Assembly: GCA_050010115.1 (NCBI GenBank)
Contig: JBEKLQ010000001.1
Coordinates: 1 to 64,000 of the forward strand
DNA from: JAKACA01 sp050010115
Lineage (GTDB): Bacteria; Actinomycetota; Acidimicrobiia; Acidimicrobiales; Bog-793
Reading direction: 5' to 3'
DNA length: 64,000 nucleotides
Part shown: positions 7,672 through 15,843 of the stretch, piece by piece
Layout: each line of letters opens with the position of its first letter
How positions within the stretch are numbered: position 1 is the first letter of the stretch
Position numbers and translations under genes: made by a program
Notes under the pieces: generated by a model
The model's input: the letters and a program-made list of their open reading frames with translations, nothing else
Database searches by the model: none
What the model was told of the DNA's origin: nothing

Positions 7672-8682
7672 GTGCCTGACCGACCGATCCGCCTCGCGAC
7701 GCGAGGTAGCCAGCTGGCTCTGACACAAGTCGACCTCGTTGCCACAGCGCTGGCGGCGGGCGGTGGGATGGGCGCTGGCGCTGCCGGTGGTGGCGCTGGC
7801 GCTGCCGGTGGCGGCGCTGGCGGTGCTGCCGGTGGCGGTGTCGAGCGGGTCATCGTGCAAACGGGCGGTGATGCCCGCCGGGACGTGCCGATCCACGCGA
7901 TCGGCGGCCGCGGCGTGTTCGTCGCCGAGGTCGATCAGGCTGTCGCCGAGGGCCGGGCGGACGCTTCGGTGCACTCTGCCAAGGACCTTCCGTCGGGCGC
8001 CGGCGACGGGTCCGCCTACGGAGCGGATCGACTCGTGGTCGCCGCCTACCTCCCGAGGGCGGACCCCCGGGACGCGTTGGTCGGCGCTCGCCTCGACGAT
8101 CTCGCTGCCGGTGCTCGCGTGGCGAGCGGGTCCGTGCGCCGCCGGGCGCAGCTGGCGTGGTTGAGGCCGGATCTCCGTTTTGAGGAGTTGCGGGGCAACA
8201 TCGGTACCCGCCTCCGCAAGATCCCACCGGGTGGCGCCATAGTGGTCGCCATGGCGGCGCTCGCCCGCCTCGGCCTGGAGGATCGGGCAACTCACGTCTT
8301 CTCGGCCACCGAGATGCTCCCTCAGGTCGGTCAGGGTGCCATCGCCGTCTGCTGCCGTGCGGACGACACCGCTCTACTGTCTCGTCTCGCAGCGATGGAC
8401 GATGCCGCCACCAGGGCTGAGGTCGAGTGTGAGCGGGCGTGGTTGGCTTGCGTCGGCGGGGGCTGCGACTCGCCGGTCGGCGCGTTCGCACGAGCCGGCT
8501 CCGGTGGCGAGCTCCACCTCGAGGCGATGATCGCGTCGCTCGACGGCCACGTGCTGGTCCGCCGGGCCCAGACGGGATCAGAGCCCGAGGCGCTCGGCCG
8601 GGCGCTCGCGGCCGAGATGCTCGACCGGTGTGGCGGGCGGGCGCTTCTCGAGCCGCACCACCTCAAGGGAGCCGCATCGTGA
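7672..8682 (+). CDS. hemC: porphobilinogen deaminase (hydroxymethylbilane synthase)
   Basis: A 336-residue enzyme that condenses four porphobilinogens into hydroxymethylbilane. The N-terminal IRLATRGSQLALTQ and HSAKDLP motifs are present. Cys265 in GGGCDSPVGA is the attachment site of the dipyrromethane cofactor. Between residues about 28 and 60 a Gly/Ala-rich stretch built of imperfect GAGAAGG repeats is inserted in an otherwise compact domain, making the protein about 25 residues longer than usual. GTG at 7672 lies 11 nt after hemA. The stop overlaps the next gene as GTGA. Confidence 0.94.
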   Translation: MPDRPIRLATRGSQLALTQVDLVATALAAGGGMGAGAAGGGAGAAGGGAGGAAGGGVERVIVQTGGDARRDVPIHAIGGRGVFVAEVDQAVAEGRADASVHSAKDLPSGAGDGSAYGADRLVVAAYLPRADPRDALVGARLDDLAAGARVASGSVRRRAQLAWLRPDLRFEELRGNIGTRLRKIPPGGAIVVAMAALARLGLEDRATHVFSATEMLPQVGQGAIAVCCRADDTALLSRLAAMDDAATRAEVECERAWLACVGGGCDSPVGAFARAGSGGELHLEAMIASLDGHVLVRRAQTGSEPEALGRALAAEMLDRCGGRALLEPHHLKGAAS

Positions 8683-10202
8683 CCGTCTACCTGGTGGGCG
8701 CAGGACCCGGAGATGCCGGCTTGCTGACGCTGCGGGGGGCGGAGTTGCTCAGGCGGGCGGACGCCGTGGTCTACGACCGCCTCGTCCATCCAAGCCTGCT
8801 TCACCTTGTGCCGCCTGGTGCCGAGCTGCATGATGCCGGCAAGCGACCCGGAGGGCGGGTGAGCCAGGACGCCATCAACGATCTCCTCGTCGACCTGGGC
8901 CGGCGCTGCTCGGTGGTGGTGCGCCTCAAGGGTGGGGACCCCCTGATCTTCGGCCGCGGGGGAGAGGAGACGCTCGCCCTGCAAGCCGCCAACCTTCCCT
9001 TCGAGATTGTTCCCGGCGTCTCGGCGATGAACGGGGTCTTGGCGTACGCCGGCATCCCGCTCACGCATCGAGGCCTCTCGACGGGTTTCACGGTCGTGAC
9101 CGGTCATGGCGCAGACGGCACTGCCTCCGGTGGTCCGGTACCGGTCGACTGGGACGCGCTGGCCCGAGTCGGCGGCACGATCGTCATCCTGATGGGGGTC
9201 GAGCACCGGGCGGAGATCTCGCGGCGCCTGATCGCCGGCGGCAAGCCATCGTCCATGCCCGTCGCCGTCATCGAGCATGGCACGCTCCCAAACCAGCGCA
9301 CACTGCGGACGACGCTCGGTGCACTCGGTGCGACCGATGCGCAGGCGCCGGCGACCGTGGTCGTCGGCGAGGTCGCCGCGCTCGACCTCGCCTGGTTCAC
9401 GTCACGCCCGCTGTTCGGTTGGACGGTGGCGATCACCCGCACGCGTGACCAGGCGTCGCAGCTCGCGGTGGCGCTGGCGGAGCGGGGAGCCGTGCCCGTG
9501 GAGGTACCCACTATCGCGGTCGTCGATCCCGCCGATGGTGGAGTGGCGCTGCGCTCGGCCGCCGGCCGGCTGGGCTCGTACTCCTGGGTGGTGTTCACGT
9601 CGATCAACGCAGTGGGTCGCCTGCTGGCCGAGGTTCACGATGCCCGGGCGTTCGGGGACGCCAAAGTGGCGGCCATCGGGGACGGGACGGCCCGGGCGCT
9701 GGCCGAGCGAGGGATCGTCGCTGACCTCGTGCCCGGCCAGTTCGTAGCCGAGGCGCTCGCCGATGCGTTCCCTGCCCCCGTGCCGGTATCGCCCGGCGGT
9801 CAGCGGGAGCGGGTCCTCCTGCCACGCGCGGCGGTCGCCCGCGACGTGCTGCCGCGGGCGCTTGCAGCCAAGGGCTACGAGATCGACATCGTGGAGGCGT
9901 ACCGGACCGTCCGGCCCACAGCGACTCCAGCGATGATCGAGTCGGTGAGCTCGGCCGACGCCGTGATGTTCTCGTCGTCGTCCACGGTCACGGGCTGGAT
10001 CGAGCTGCTCGGGACCGAGCGGCTGCCTCCCGTCGTCGCGTGCATCGGCCCGATCACGGCGGCCACGGCTCGGGAGGCCGGCATCGAGGTCACGGTGGAG
10101 GCGAGCGAGCACTCCATCGGAGGGCTCGTGGACGCCCTTGTCACCTATGCGGCCACCGTCGGCCGGCCATCTGAGGCCACGCCGACTGACCGATCTCACT
10201 GA
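8679..10202 (+). CDS. cobA-hemD: fused uroporphyrinogen-III C-methyltransferase / uroporphyrinogen-III synthase
   Basis: A 507-residue bifunctional protein. Residues 1-245 form a SAM-dependent methyltransferase (CobA/SUMT type) with VYLVGAGPGDAGLLTLRG, VVYDRLVHP, RLKGGDPLIFGRG and EIVPGVSA. It makes precorrin-2, the branch to sirohaem and cobalamin. Residues about 250-490 form uroporphyrinogen-III synthase (HemD), with the loosely conserved VFTSINAV and MFSSSSTVTGW segments. The fusion is common in actinobacteria and clostridia and puts the haem/corrin branch point in one polypeptide. The start GTG at 8679 overlaps the hemC stop, so translation is coupled. Confidence 0.93.
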   Translation: MTVYLVGAGPGDAGLLTLRGAELLRRADAVVYDRLVHPSLLHLVPPGAELHDAGKRPGGRVSQDAINDLLVDLGRRCSVVVRLKGGDPLIFGRGGEETLALQAANLPFEIVPGVSAMNGVLAYAGIPLTHRGLSTGFTVVTGHGADGTASGGPVPVDWDALARVGGTIVILMGVEHRAEISRRLIAGGKPSSMPVAVIEHGTLPNQRTLRTTLGALGATDAQAPATVVVGEVAALDLAWFTSRPLFGWTVAITRTRDQASQLAVALAERGAVPVEVPTIAVVDPADGGVALRSAAGRLGSYSWVVFTSINAVGRLLAEVHDARAFGDAKVAAIGDGTARALAERGIVADLVPGQFVAEALADAFPAPVPVSPGGQRERVLLPRAAVARDVLPRALAAKGYEIDIVEAYRTVRPTATPAMIESVSSADAVMFSSSSTVTGWIELLGTERLPPVVACIGPITAATAREAGIEVTVEASEHSIGGLVDALVTYAATVGRPSEATPTDRSH

Positions 10203-10251
10203 ACGCATCGGCCGAGCCGCTGGTCGCGGCGCCAGCAGCCATCGGTCGACC

Positions 10252-10257
10252 TAGTCT
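10252..10257 (+). promoter_or_regulatory. -10 box of hemB (leaderless)
   Basis: TAGTCT ends 6 nt before the hemB ATG, and no ribosome-binding site exists between them. The transcript probably starts at the start codon. No clear -35 is visible. Confidence 0.55.
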
Positions 10258-10263
10258 CGGCGC

Positions 10264-11277
10264 ATGCCATCTCCCAACGACGCGTTCTCGGGCAGCGGCT
10301 TTCCCACCCGGCGGATGCGGCGGCTACGCCGCAGCGGAGCGCTCCGCCGTCTCACCGCAGAAACCCACGTCTCCCCCGACGACCTCGTCGCCCCCCTCTT
10401 CGTCCGCCAAGGCATCGACGAACCGCAGCCGATCGCCTCGTTGCCCGGTGTCGTGCAGCACACGGTGGAGTCCGTCGTCATCGAGGCCAAGCGCCTCGCC
10501 TCGCTCCAGATCCCGGCGCTCATCTTGTTCGGCGTCCCGCTCGTCCGCGACGCCGTAGGGTCAGCCGCCTCCGATCCCGATGGCGTCGTCCAGCGGGCGC
10601 TGTCGAGTATCCGCGACGCCGTCGGCGACGAGCTTGTCGTGATGGCGGACCTGTGCCTCGACGAGTACACCGACCACGGTCACTGCGGGATCGTCCGTGA
10701 CGATGGCACCGTCGACAACGACGCCACGTTGGAGCGATACGGGGAGGTGGCGGTCGCGCAGGCGCGAGCCGGCGCTGGGGTCGTGGCGCCGAGCGGGATG
10801 ATGGACGGCCAGGTGGCGGCGATCCGCCGGTCGCTCGATTCCACCGGCTTCGAGGAGACAGCCATCCTCGCCTACTCGGCGAAGTACGCGTCGGCGTTGT
10901 ACGGGCCGTTTCGTGACGCGGTGGACGTGACGATCGTCGGCGGCGGTGACCGGCGCGCGTACCAGCAGGACTCCCGCAACGCTCGGGAGGCTCTCGCCGA
11001 AGTGCGTCTCGACATCGCCGAAGGCGCCGACATGGTGATGGTGAAGCCAGCGCTGGCGTACCTCGACATCATCTCGTCGGTGCGAGCTGCCGTCGACGTC
11101 CCGGTCGGGGCGTATCACGTGAGCGGTGAGTACGCCATGGTGAAGGCGGCCGCGGAGCGCGGTTGGATCGACGGCGACGCCGTGGCGCTCGAGCACCTCG
11201 GGGCGATCAAACGGGCGGGCGCGTCCTTCATCCTGACGTACTTCGCCGCCGCCGCTGCCGAGGCGCTCGGTGCCTGA
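10264..11277 (+). CDS. hemB: delta-aminolevulinic acid dehydratase (porphobilinogen synthase)
   Basis: A 337-residue enzyme joining two 5-aminolevulinates into porphobilinogen. The two active-site lysines are K207 (YSAKYAS) and K261 (MVMVKPA). The metal site reads C131-L-D133-EYTDHGHC141, a mix of the zinc (Cys-rich) and magnesium (Asp) types; the second zinc Cys is replaced by Asp. The allosteric region RRLRRSGALRRL is present near the N-terminus. The gene has its own promoter and overlaps hemL by 8 nt at its end, so porphobilinogen and aminolevulinate synthesis are co-translated. Confidence 0.95.
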   Translation: MPSPNDAFSGSGFPTRRMRRLRRSGALRRLTAETHVSPDDLVAPLFVRQGIDEPQPIASLPGVVQHTVESVVIEAKRLASLQIPALILFGVPLVRDAVGSAASDPDGVVQRALSSIRDAVGDELVVMADLCLDEYTDHGHCGIVRDDGTVDNDATLERYGEVAVAQARAGAGVVAPSGMMDGQVAAIRRSLDSTGFEETAILAYSAKYASALYGPFRDAVDVTIVGGGDRRAYQQDSRNAREALAEVRLDIAEGADMVMVKPALAYLDIISSVRAAVDVPVGAYHVSGEYAMVKAAAERGWIDGDAVALEHLGAIKRAGASFILTYFAAAAAEALGA

Positions 11278-12571
11278 GGAGGGCGGTCCTGCCGGCCCCG
11301 GGCGCACCAGCGCGGAGCTGTTCGAGCGTGCCAGCCGGGTGATCCCCGGTGGCGTGAACTCGCCGGTCCGGGCGTTCGGGTCGGTCGGAGGGACGCCCTA
11401 CTTCGTGGACCACGCAAAGGGAGCGTTCGTCACCGATGCTGACGGCAACACCTACCTGGACTACGTGCAGTCGTGGGGGGCATCTCTGCTCGGTCACGCC
11501 GATCCCGGCGTGACCGAGGCGATCGCCCATGCTGCCGAGCGCGGGACGTCCTACGGTGCCCCGACCGAGGGCGAGGTCCGGCTGGCAGAGGCGCTCACGG
11601 CAGCCGTCGACGGTATGGACCTGGTGCGCCTCGTGTCGTCTGGGACCGAGGCGACGATGACGGCGGTCCGCCTTGCCCGGGGAGCGACCGGCCGCGACAC
11701 GATCCTCAAGTTCGCCGGCTGCTACCACGGTCATTCCGACGGGTTGCTCGCAGCTGGAGGCAGTGGCGTGGCGACTCTCGGCCTTGCCGGATCGGCCGGC
11801 GTGCCGGCTGGCGCGATCGCCGGCACGATCGTCGCTCCGTACAACGTCGTACCCGAGCTCGACGAGTCGGTGGCCTGCGTCATCGTCGAACCCGTGGCAG
11901 CGAACATGGGCCTCGTGGAGCCCGCCCACGGCTTCCTGGAAAGCTTGCGGGCGGCCTGTGACGATGTCGGGTCGCTGCTGATCTTCGACGAGGTGATCAC
12001 GGGCTTCCGCCTCCGCAATGGCAGCATCGCCGACATCGTCGGAGTGCGCCCGGACCTGTGGACCTTCGGCAAGGTGATCGGCGGGGGCTTGCCGCTCGCT
12101 GCCCTTGGTGGTCGTCGCGAGCTCATGGAGCAACTCGCCCCTCTCGGACCCGTGTACCAAGCGGGCACGCTGTCCGGTAACCCGCTGGCGACGGCAGCCG
12201 GGCTCGCCGTGCTGGAGCGTCTCTCACCGGAACGCTTCGACGACCTCGCCGACCGGGTCGGTCGCCTCGCGGCCGGGTTGTGCGGGGCGATCTCGTCAGC
12301 CGGGTTGCCAGTTCAAGTGCCGGTGTACCGGACGCTGTTCGCCATCTTCTTCACCGACGACCCCGTGCGGGACTACGACGGAGCGGAAGCCGCTGCCACC
12401 GCCGGGCTGTACGCGCCGTTCTTCCACGCCATGCTCGCCCGCGGGGTGGCGCTGGCGCCGAGTGGGTACGAGGTGGGTTTCTGTTCGATGGCGCACAGCG
12501 ATGCCGACATCGAGCGCACCGTGGAAGCCGCCGGCGAAGCGGCTCGTGAGGTGGTGGCGGGTCGTTCCTGA
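11270..12571 (+). CDS. hemL: glutamate-1-semialdehyde 2,1-aminomutase
   Basis: A 433-residue PLP enzyme that converts glutamate-1-semialdehyde to 5-aminolevulinate. It is a class-III aminotransferase fold with VIPGGVNSPVRAF at the N-terminus, VSSGTEATMTA for phosphate binding, CYHGHSDGLL, IFDEVITGFR, and the PLP lysine K268 in TFGKVIGGGLP. AGTLSGNPLA is also conserved. GTG at 11270 lies inside the end of hemB. A 73-bp tandem repeat begins 9 nt after the stop. Confidence 0.95.
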   Translation: MPEEGGPAGPGRTSAELFERASRVIPGGVNSPVRAFGSVGGTPYFVDHAKGAFVTDADGNTYLDYVQSWGASLLGHADPGVTEAIAHAAERGTSYGAPTEGEVRLAEALTAAVDGMDLVRLVSSGTEATMTAVRLARGATGRDTILKFAGCYHGHSDGLLAAGGSGVATLGLAGSAGVPAGAIAGTIVAPYNVVPELDESVACVIVEPVAANMGLVEPAHGFLESLRAACDDVGSLLIFDEVITGFRLRNGSIADIVGVRPDLWTFGKVIGGGLPLAALGGRRELMEQLAPLGPVYQAGTLSGNPLATAAGLAVLERLSPERFDDLADRVGRLAAGLCGAISSAGLPVQVPVYRTLFAIFFTDDPVRDYDGAEAAATAGLYAPFFHAMLARGVALAPSGYEVGFCSMAHSDADIERTVEAAGEAAREVVAGRS

Positions 12572-12580
12572 CGCCCGTTG

Positions 12581-12831
12581 CCGCGTCGGTGTCACGCTCA
12601 GTTTGCACAGTGCAGAGTTTCGGTGACAGCGGCCAGCCAAATCCCGGCAGGGCCCGCGTCGGTGTCACGCTCAGTTTGCACAGTGCAGAGTTGCGGTGAC
12701 AGCGGCCGGCCAAATGCCGGCAGGGCCCGCGTCGGTGTCACGCTCAGTTCGCACAGTGCAGAGTTTCGGTGACAGCGGCCGGCCAAATGCCGGCAGGGCC
12801 CGCGTCGGTGTCACGCTCAGTTCGCACAGTG
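12581..12831. repeat. 73-bp palindrome-containing tandem repeat (3.4 copies)
   Basis: Units begin at 12581, 12654, 12727 and 12800. The first three are complete and the fourth stops after 32 bp. Copies differ at only a few positions. Each full unit has an outer inverted repeat TGTCAC/GTGACA (12590-12595 and 12623-12628 in unit 1), an inner palindrome TGCACaGTGCA (12604-12614), and a second GC hairpin GCCGGC-caaat-GCCGGC. The block lies between the convergent hemL and histidine kinase genes. It resembles REP/BIME-type elements or a bidirectional terminator array. The remaining 70 bp up to 12901 hold no recognisable feature. Confidence 0.9.
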
Positions 12832-12901
12832 AGCCGGATGCCGACCGCTGTGGCATGTGCACCCCCTTTGTCGAGAGACGTCGCCGCCGTTTACCGGCAA
12901 A

Positions 12902-14299
12902 TCAAGTGGGGCGAGGAGCCTGGCCGTCCCAGCTCGGTAGGGACACCACCATACGGGTGCCGCCGGCTGGCCCCGTGGGCGACACGGCCTGCACGGTCCC
13001 ACCCATCGCCCGCACCAGCTCGGCCACGATCGCCAGTCCGAGTCCCGAACCTCGGGCCGCAGCACCGTCGGCCTGGTAGAAACGCTCGAAGACCCTCGAC
13101 AGGTCCCCCGGCGCGATGCCGGCGCCGTCGTCCTCCACCAGAATCGTGGCTCCGGGCCGGTTGCTCCATGCCGGGATCGGCCCCGCCAGCACGCTCACGG
13201 TCACGGCCGTCGAGGCGAACACGAGAGCGTTCTCAACGAGGTTGGCGATCACCTGGCCGAGCCGGTCGGGGTCGGCGGCAGCGACGACCGAAGGACCGTG
13301 CTCCGACACGGCGGCGCTCAACGTGACGCCACGTGAGGAAGCCCTCGGCAAGAAACCCTCCACCGTTCTCCCCACCACATCCCCCACGTCAGTCGGCCCG
13401 ATGCGAAGCGACAGCTGGGACAGCTCGAGCCGGGCGAGATCGAGCAGATCCGCCACGAGCCGCTCCAGGCGCCGCGACTCCGACACGATGACGCCGGCTG
13501 CCTTCGCCGTGTCCGGGGCGACTCCCTCTTCGATGGCCTCGGCGTACCCGCGGATCGAGGTGAGCGGGGTTCGCAGATCGTGCGAGACGGACAGCAACAT
13601 CTGCCGCTCGTGGTCACGGGTGCTCTCGAGACGCGCCGCCATCGTGTTGATCGACTCCGCCAGAGAGACGAGCTCGGGGATGTCGCCGCTGCTGGTGGTA
13701 ACCCGCGCACTCAGCTCGCCGCCCGCGACCCGGCTGGTCACGACCGTCGCATCGACGAGCGGTCTCGTGATCCGCTGGCTGAGCCAGAGGGCGATACCGG
13801 CGGCGCCGAGGAGCGTGAGGCCGGCCACGAGGACGAAGTAGAGCCAACTCGGTCCGAGGCTCCCGACGGTACGCGTGAGCAGCACAGCGGTGTGGCTGCC
13901 GGTTGGCAGCACGGGAACGAGCAGCGAGCTGACCGACGTCGGTACGGCGGCGAAGGCCGTGCTCCCTTGCCAGCCGGAGATGGGCTGTCCAGCGGCGAGC
14001 TGGCTGCCGTTGAGCGCGTTCGGCGACAACCCGGCCGGGAGCGGTGTCGTGACGACTCCGCCGCCCGAGACGAAGATGATCTCGCCGCCTTCGAGCTTGA
14101 GTACCCGGTTCACGACCTCGACCACTCGCGCCGTCCGCACTTCGTTGGCGGCTTGGGCGAACACCGTCGCCTGCTGCAGGAGCTGTCGCGAGGCGTCGGT
14201 GCGAGCCGTTCGGCGCGTGACGATGAGCGTGCCGAAGCCGGCTACGACGAGCGCCCCGGCGACGAGGCCGACCAGCACGAGCACGAGGCGTTTCCTCAT
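12902..14299 (-). CDS. sensor histidine kinase
   Basis: A 465-residue membrane kinase. TM1 is at residues 5-27, an extracytoplasmic sensor of about 120 residues follows, and TM2 is at about 151-174. Then come HAMP (175-228), HisKA with phospho-acceptor H240 in SVSHDLRTPLTS, and HATPase_c with NLVENALVFA, EDDGAGI and GSGLGLAIV. It pairs with the OmpR-type regulator immediately upstream on the same strand (38-nt gap). GAGGAAGTG precedes the ATG. The sensor domain resembles no family I can name, so the signal is unknown. Confidence 0.9.
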   Translation of the reverse strand: MRKRLVLVLVGLVAGALVVAGFGTLIVTRRTARTDASRQLLQQATVFAQAANEVRTARVVEVVNRVLKLEGGEIIFVSGGGVVTTPLPAGLSPNALNGSQLAAGQPISGWQGSTAFAAVPTSVSSLLVPVLPTGSHTAVLLTRTVGSLGPSWLYFVLVAGLTLLGAAGIALWLSQRITRPLVDATVVTSRVAGGELSARVTTSSGDIPELVSLAESINTMAARLESTRDHERQMLLSVSHDLRTPLTSIRGYAEAIEEGVAPDTAKAAGVIVSESRRLERLVADLLDLARLELSQLSLRIGPTDVGDVVGRTVEGFLPRASSRGVTLSAAVSEHGPSVVAAADPDRLGQVIANLVENALVFASTAVTVSVLAGPIPAWSNRPGATILVEDDGAGIAPGDLSRVFERFYQADGAAARGSGLGLAIVAELVRAMGGTVQAVSPTGPAGGTRMVVSLPSWDGQAPRPT

Positions 14300-14336
14300 G
14301 GCGGTGTCACTTCCTCAGCTCAGCCGGGGCGTCCGC

Positions 14337-15011
14337 CTACCCGAGGCGGTAGCCGACGCCTCTCAGGGTGGTGAGCGGGAGGTCGGGGCCGAGTTTCTTG
14401 CGGAGCTGGGCGATGTGCACGTCGACGGTTCGCTCGTCGCCGTACCAGCCGCTGCCCCAGGCTCCGTCGAGGAGTTGCTGGCGGCTCAACACGAAGCCCC
14501 GATTCGCAGCCAGCCACGCCAGCAGATCGAACTCGCGTGTCGTGAGCTGCACGAGCTGGCCATCGGCACGGACTTCTCTCCGGTCGAGGTCGATGACGAC
14601 GTTGCCGATCTCGACGGTCGCCTGCTGGGTGGGGGAACGCTCTGTTCGTCTGAGCACGGCGCGGACGCGGGCCACGAGCTCGCGCGGTGAGAAGGGCTTC
14701 GTGAGGTAGTCGTCAGCGCCGAGCTCTAGCCCGAGGACTCGGTCGATCTCGTCGTCCCGGGCGGTGAGGAACAGCAAGGGGAGGTCGCTCTCGGCTCTGA
14801 CAGTGCGACAGACATCGTACCCGTCGCGGTCGCCTGGGAGGCCTATGTCGAGGATCACCATGCGCGGGCGCTCCTGCCGGATGAGCTCGAGGCCGCGGTC
14901 GGCGTCCCCGGCCGTCAACACACGCCAGCCCTCTCGGCGGAGGTACAGGTCGACGAGGTCGGCGATGTTGCCGTCATCCTCGATGACGATGATCGTGCCA
15001 GTCTCTGTCAC
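14337..15011 (-). CDS. OmpR/PhoB-family response regulator
   Basis: A 224-residue two-domain regulator. The receiver domain has acidic pair E11-D12, phospho-acceptor D55 in MVILDIGLPG, and the conserved lysine in DDYLTKPFSP. The C-terminal winged helix carries LTTREFDLLAWLAANRG and ERTVDVHIAQLRKKLG. The start is GTG with GAGGAG upstream. It lies between an exported-protein gene and its kinase in one minus-strand unit, so the exported protein is a likely regulatory target. Confidence 0.92.
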   Translation of the reverse strand: MTETGTIIVIEDDGNIADLVDLYLRREGWRVLTAGDADRGLELIRQERPRMVILDIGLPGDRDGYDVCRTVRAESDLPLLFLTARDDEIDRVLGLELGADDYLTKPFSPRELVARVRAVLRRTERSPTQQATVEIGNVVIDLDRREVRADGQLVQLTTREFDLLAWLAANRGFVLSRQQLLDGAWGSGWYGDERTVDVHIAQLRKKLGPDLPLTTLRGVGYRLG

Positions 15012-15134
15012 CGCCAGGTCTCCTCGTCTGTCGGGTGCGGTTGTGCCTCAGCCTCGCGCCGGCAAGCCCAGCGAGGCGGGACGATGCCCTCCTCACTGGG
15101 CTCGGGCTCGAGCCGGAGTGCGGTGCGGTCTCGC

Positions 15135-15647
15135 TCAGCTGCTGGCGGAAGACGCCGCCGGGGCTCGCGCCCACACGACGAGGGCATTGCCGCCGGCACC
15201 CTGGGCAAGGACGACGCGGTCACCGGACTTCAGCTGCGACTCCGGGAGACCCGGGAATCTCGTGGACGAGGTGATCGTGGCGCTGACGGTCGGGCCGTCA
15301 GGCCGGACGATCGAGATCGACGTGGACGAGTCCGACTTGAGCGAGCCCTTGTCGATGTCCAGGGTCTTGTAGCCCTGGGCGGTGTCGACGATCAAGTTGG
15401 CGTGGACGGTGTGGAGAACCAGCCAGATGACGTCCTGGCGAAGCTGGCCCCGGCTCACGTTGGCTCCACCGAGGATCGTCGAGGAGGCGCTCGCCGCGCT
15501 CGCCGTACTCAACTGCGCCGAGGGTGCCGGGGCCGGCGCGGCCGACGGCGTGGTGGCCATGGCGACTCCGCCGGCGGCGAGCGCGATCACGACGGCTCCA
15601 CCGGTCATAGCGAGCAGCCTGGCCTTCAGTGAGTGCTTGGACTGCAT
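15135..15647 (-). CDS. exported or membrane-anchored protein of unknown function
   Basis: A 170-residue protein with an N-terminal signal or anchor segment (basic SKHSLKAR, then a hydrophobic run to about residue 28), an Ala/Pro/Ser-rich linker (30-55), and a small globular domain predicted to be beta-rich (QGYKTLDIDKG, SGDRVVLAQG). It may be a beta-barrel related to DUF5666-type domains, but I cannot confirm this. ATG at 15647 is chosen because a strong AGGAGGAG site lies directly upstream. It leads the operon with the response regulator and kinase, so it may be a sensor accessory or the main output gene. Confidence 0.7.
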   Translation of the reverse strand: MQSKHSLKARLLAMTGGAVVIALAAGGVAMATTPSAAPAPAPSAQLSTASAASASSTILGGANVSRGQLRQDVIWLVLHTVHANLIVDTAQGYKTLDIDKGSLKSDSSTSISIVRPDGPTVSATITSSTRFPGLPESQLKSGDRVVLAQGAGGNALVVWARAPAASSASS

Positions 15648-15663
15648 GGTTTCTCTCCTCCTA

Positions 15664-15678
15664 CCTGGCAAGGCCAGG
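15664..15678 (-). promoter_or_regulatory. hairpin in the leader of the two-component operon
   Basis: CCTGGC-aag-GCCAGG is a perfect 6-bp stem with a 3-nt loop. It lies immediately upstream of the ribosome site of the exported-protein gene and could influence its translation. Confidence 0.35.
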
Positions 15679-15735
15679 ATCGTTCGTTGGTGATCTCAAT
15701 TCCAAACCTCTGGCGTGATGTGGTCGTGAGCGAAC

Positions 15736-15752
15736 TGTTAGGGCTGTGTTAG
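15736..15752 (-). promoter_or_regulatory. direct repeats, candidate response-regulator box
   Basis: CTAACA occurs twice on the minus strand (15752-15747 and 15741-15736) with an exact 11-bp period, the spacing typical of OmpR/PhoB-family tandem sites. A possible -10 (TGAGAT, 15698-15693) lies downstream, then the exported-protein gene of the two-component operon. Autoregulation is a reasonable inference. Confidence 0.4.
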
Positions 15753-15843
15753 CCGTGGGCGGGAACGAGCCGGTAATCGCCTCACCGTTCGATCGCCTCC
15801 GGCACCGCTTGGGCCGGCCGTCGCCGGGACCCGAGCCGGTACC

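Noticed and set aside
12578..12862. Small open frames through the 73-bp repeat.
   Set aside because: They arise because 73 is not a multiple of 3 and each frame shifts between units; no ribosome site or homology.
12571..12901. CRISPR array reading of the 73-bp repeats.
   Set aside because: The unit is contiguous with no variable spacer between copies, is longer than CRISPR repeats and lacks cas genes nearby.
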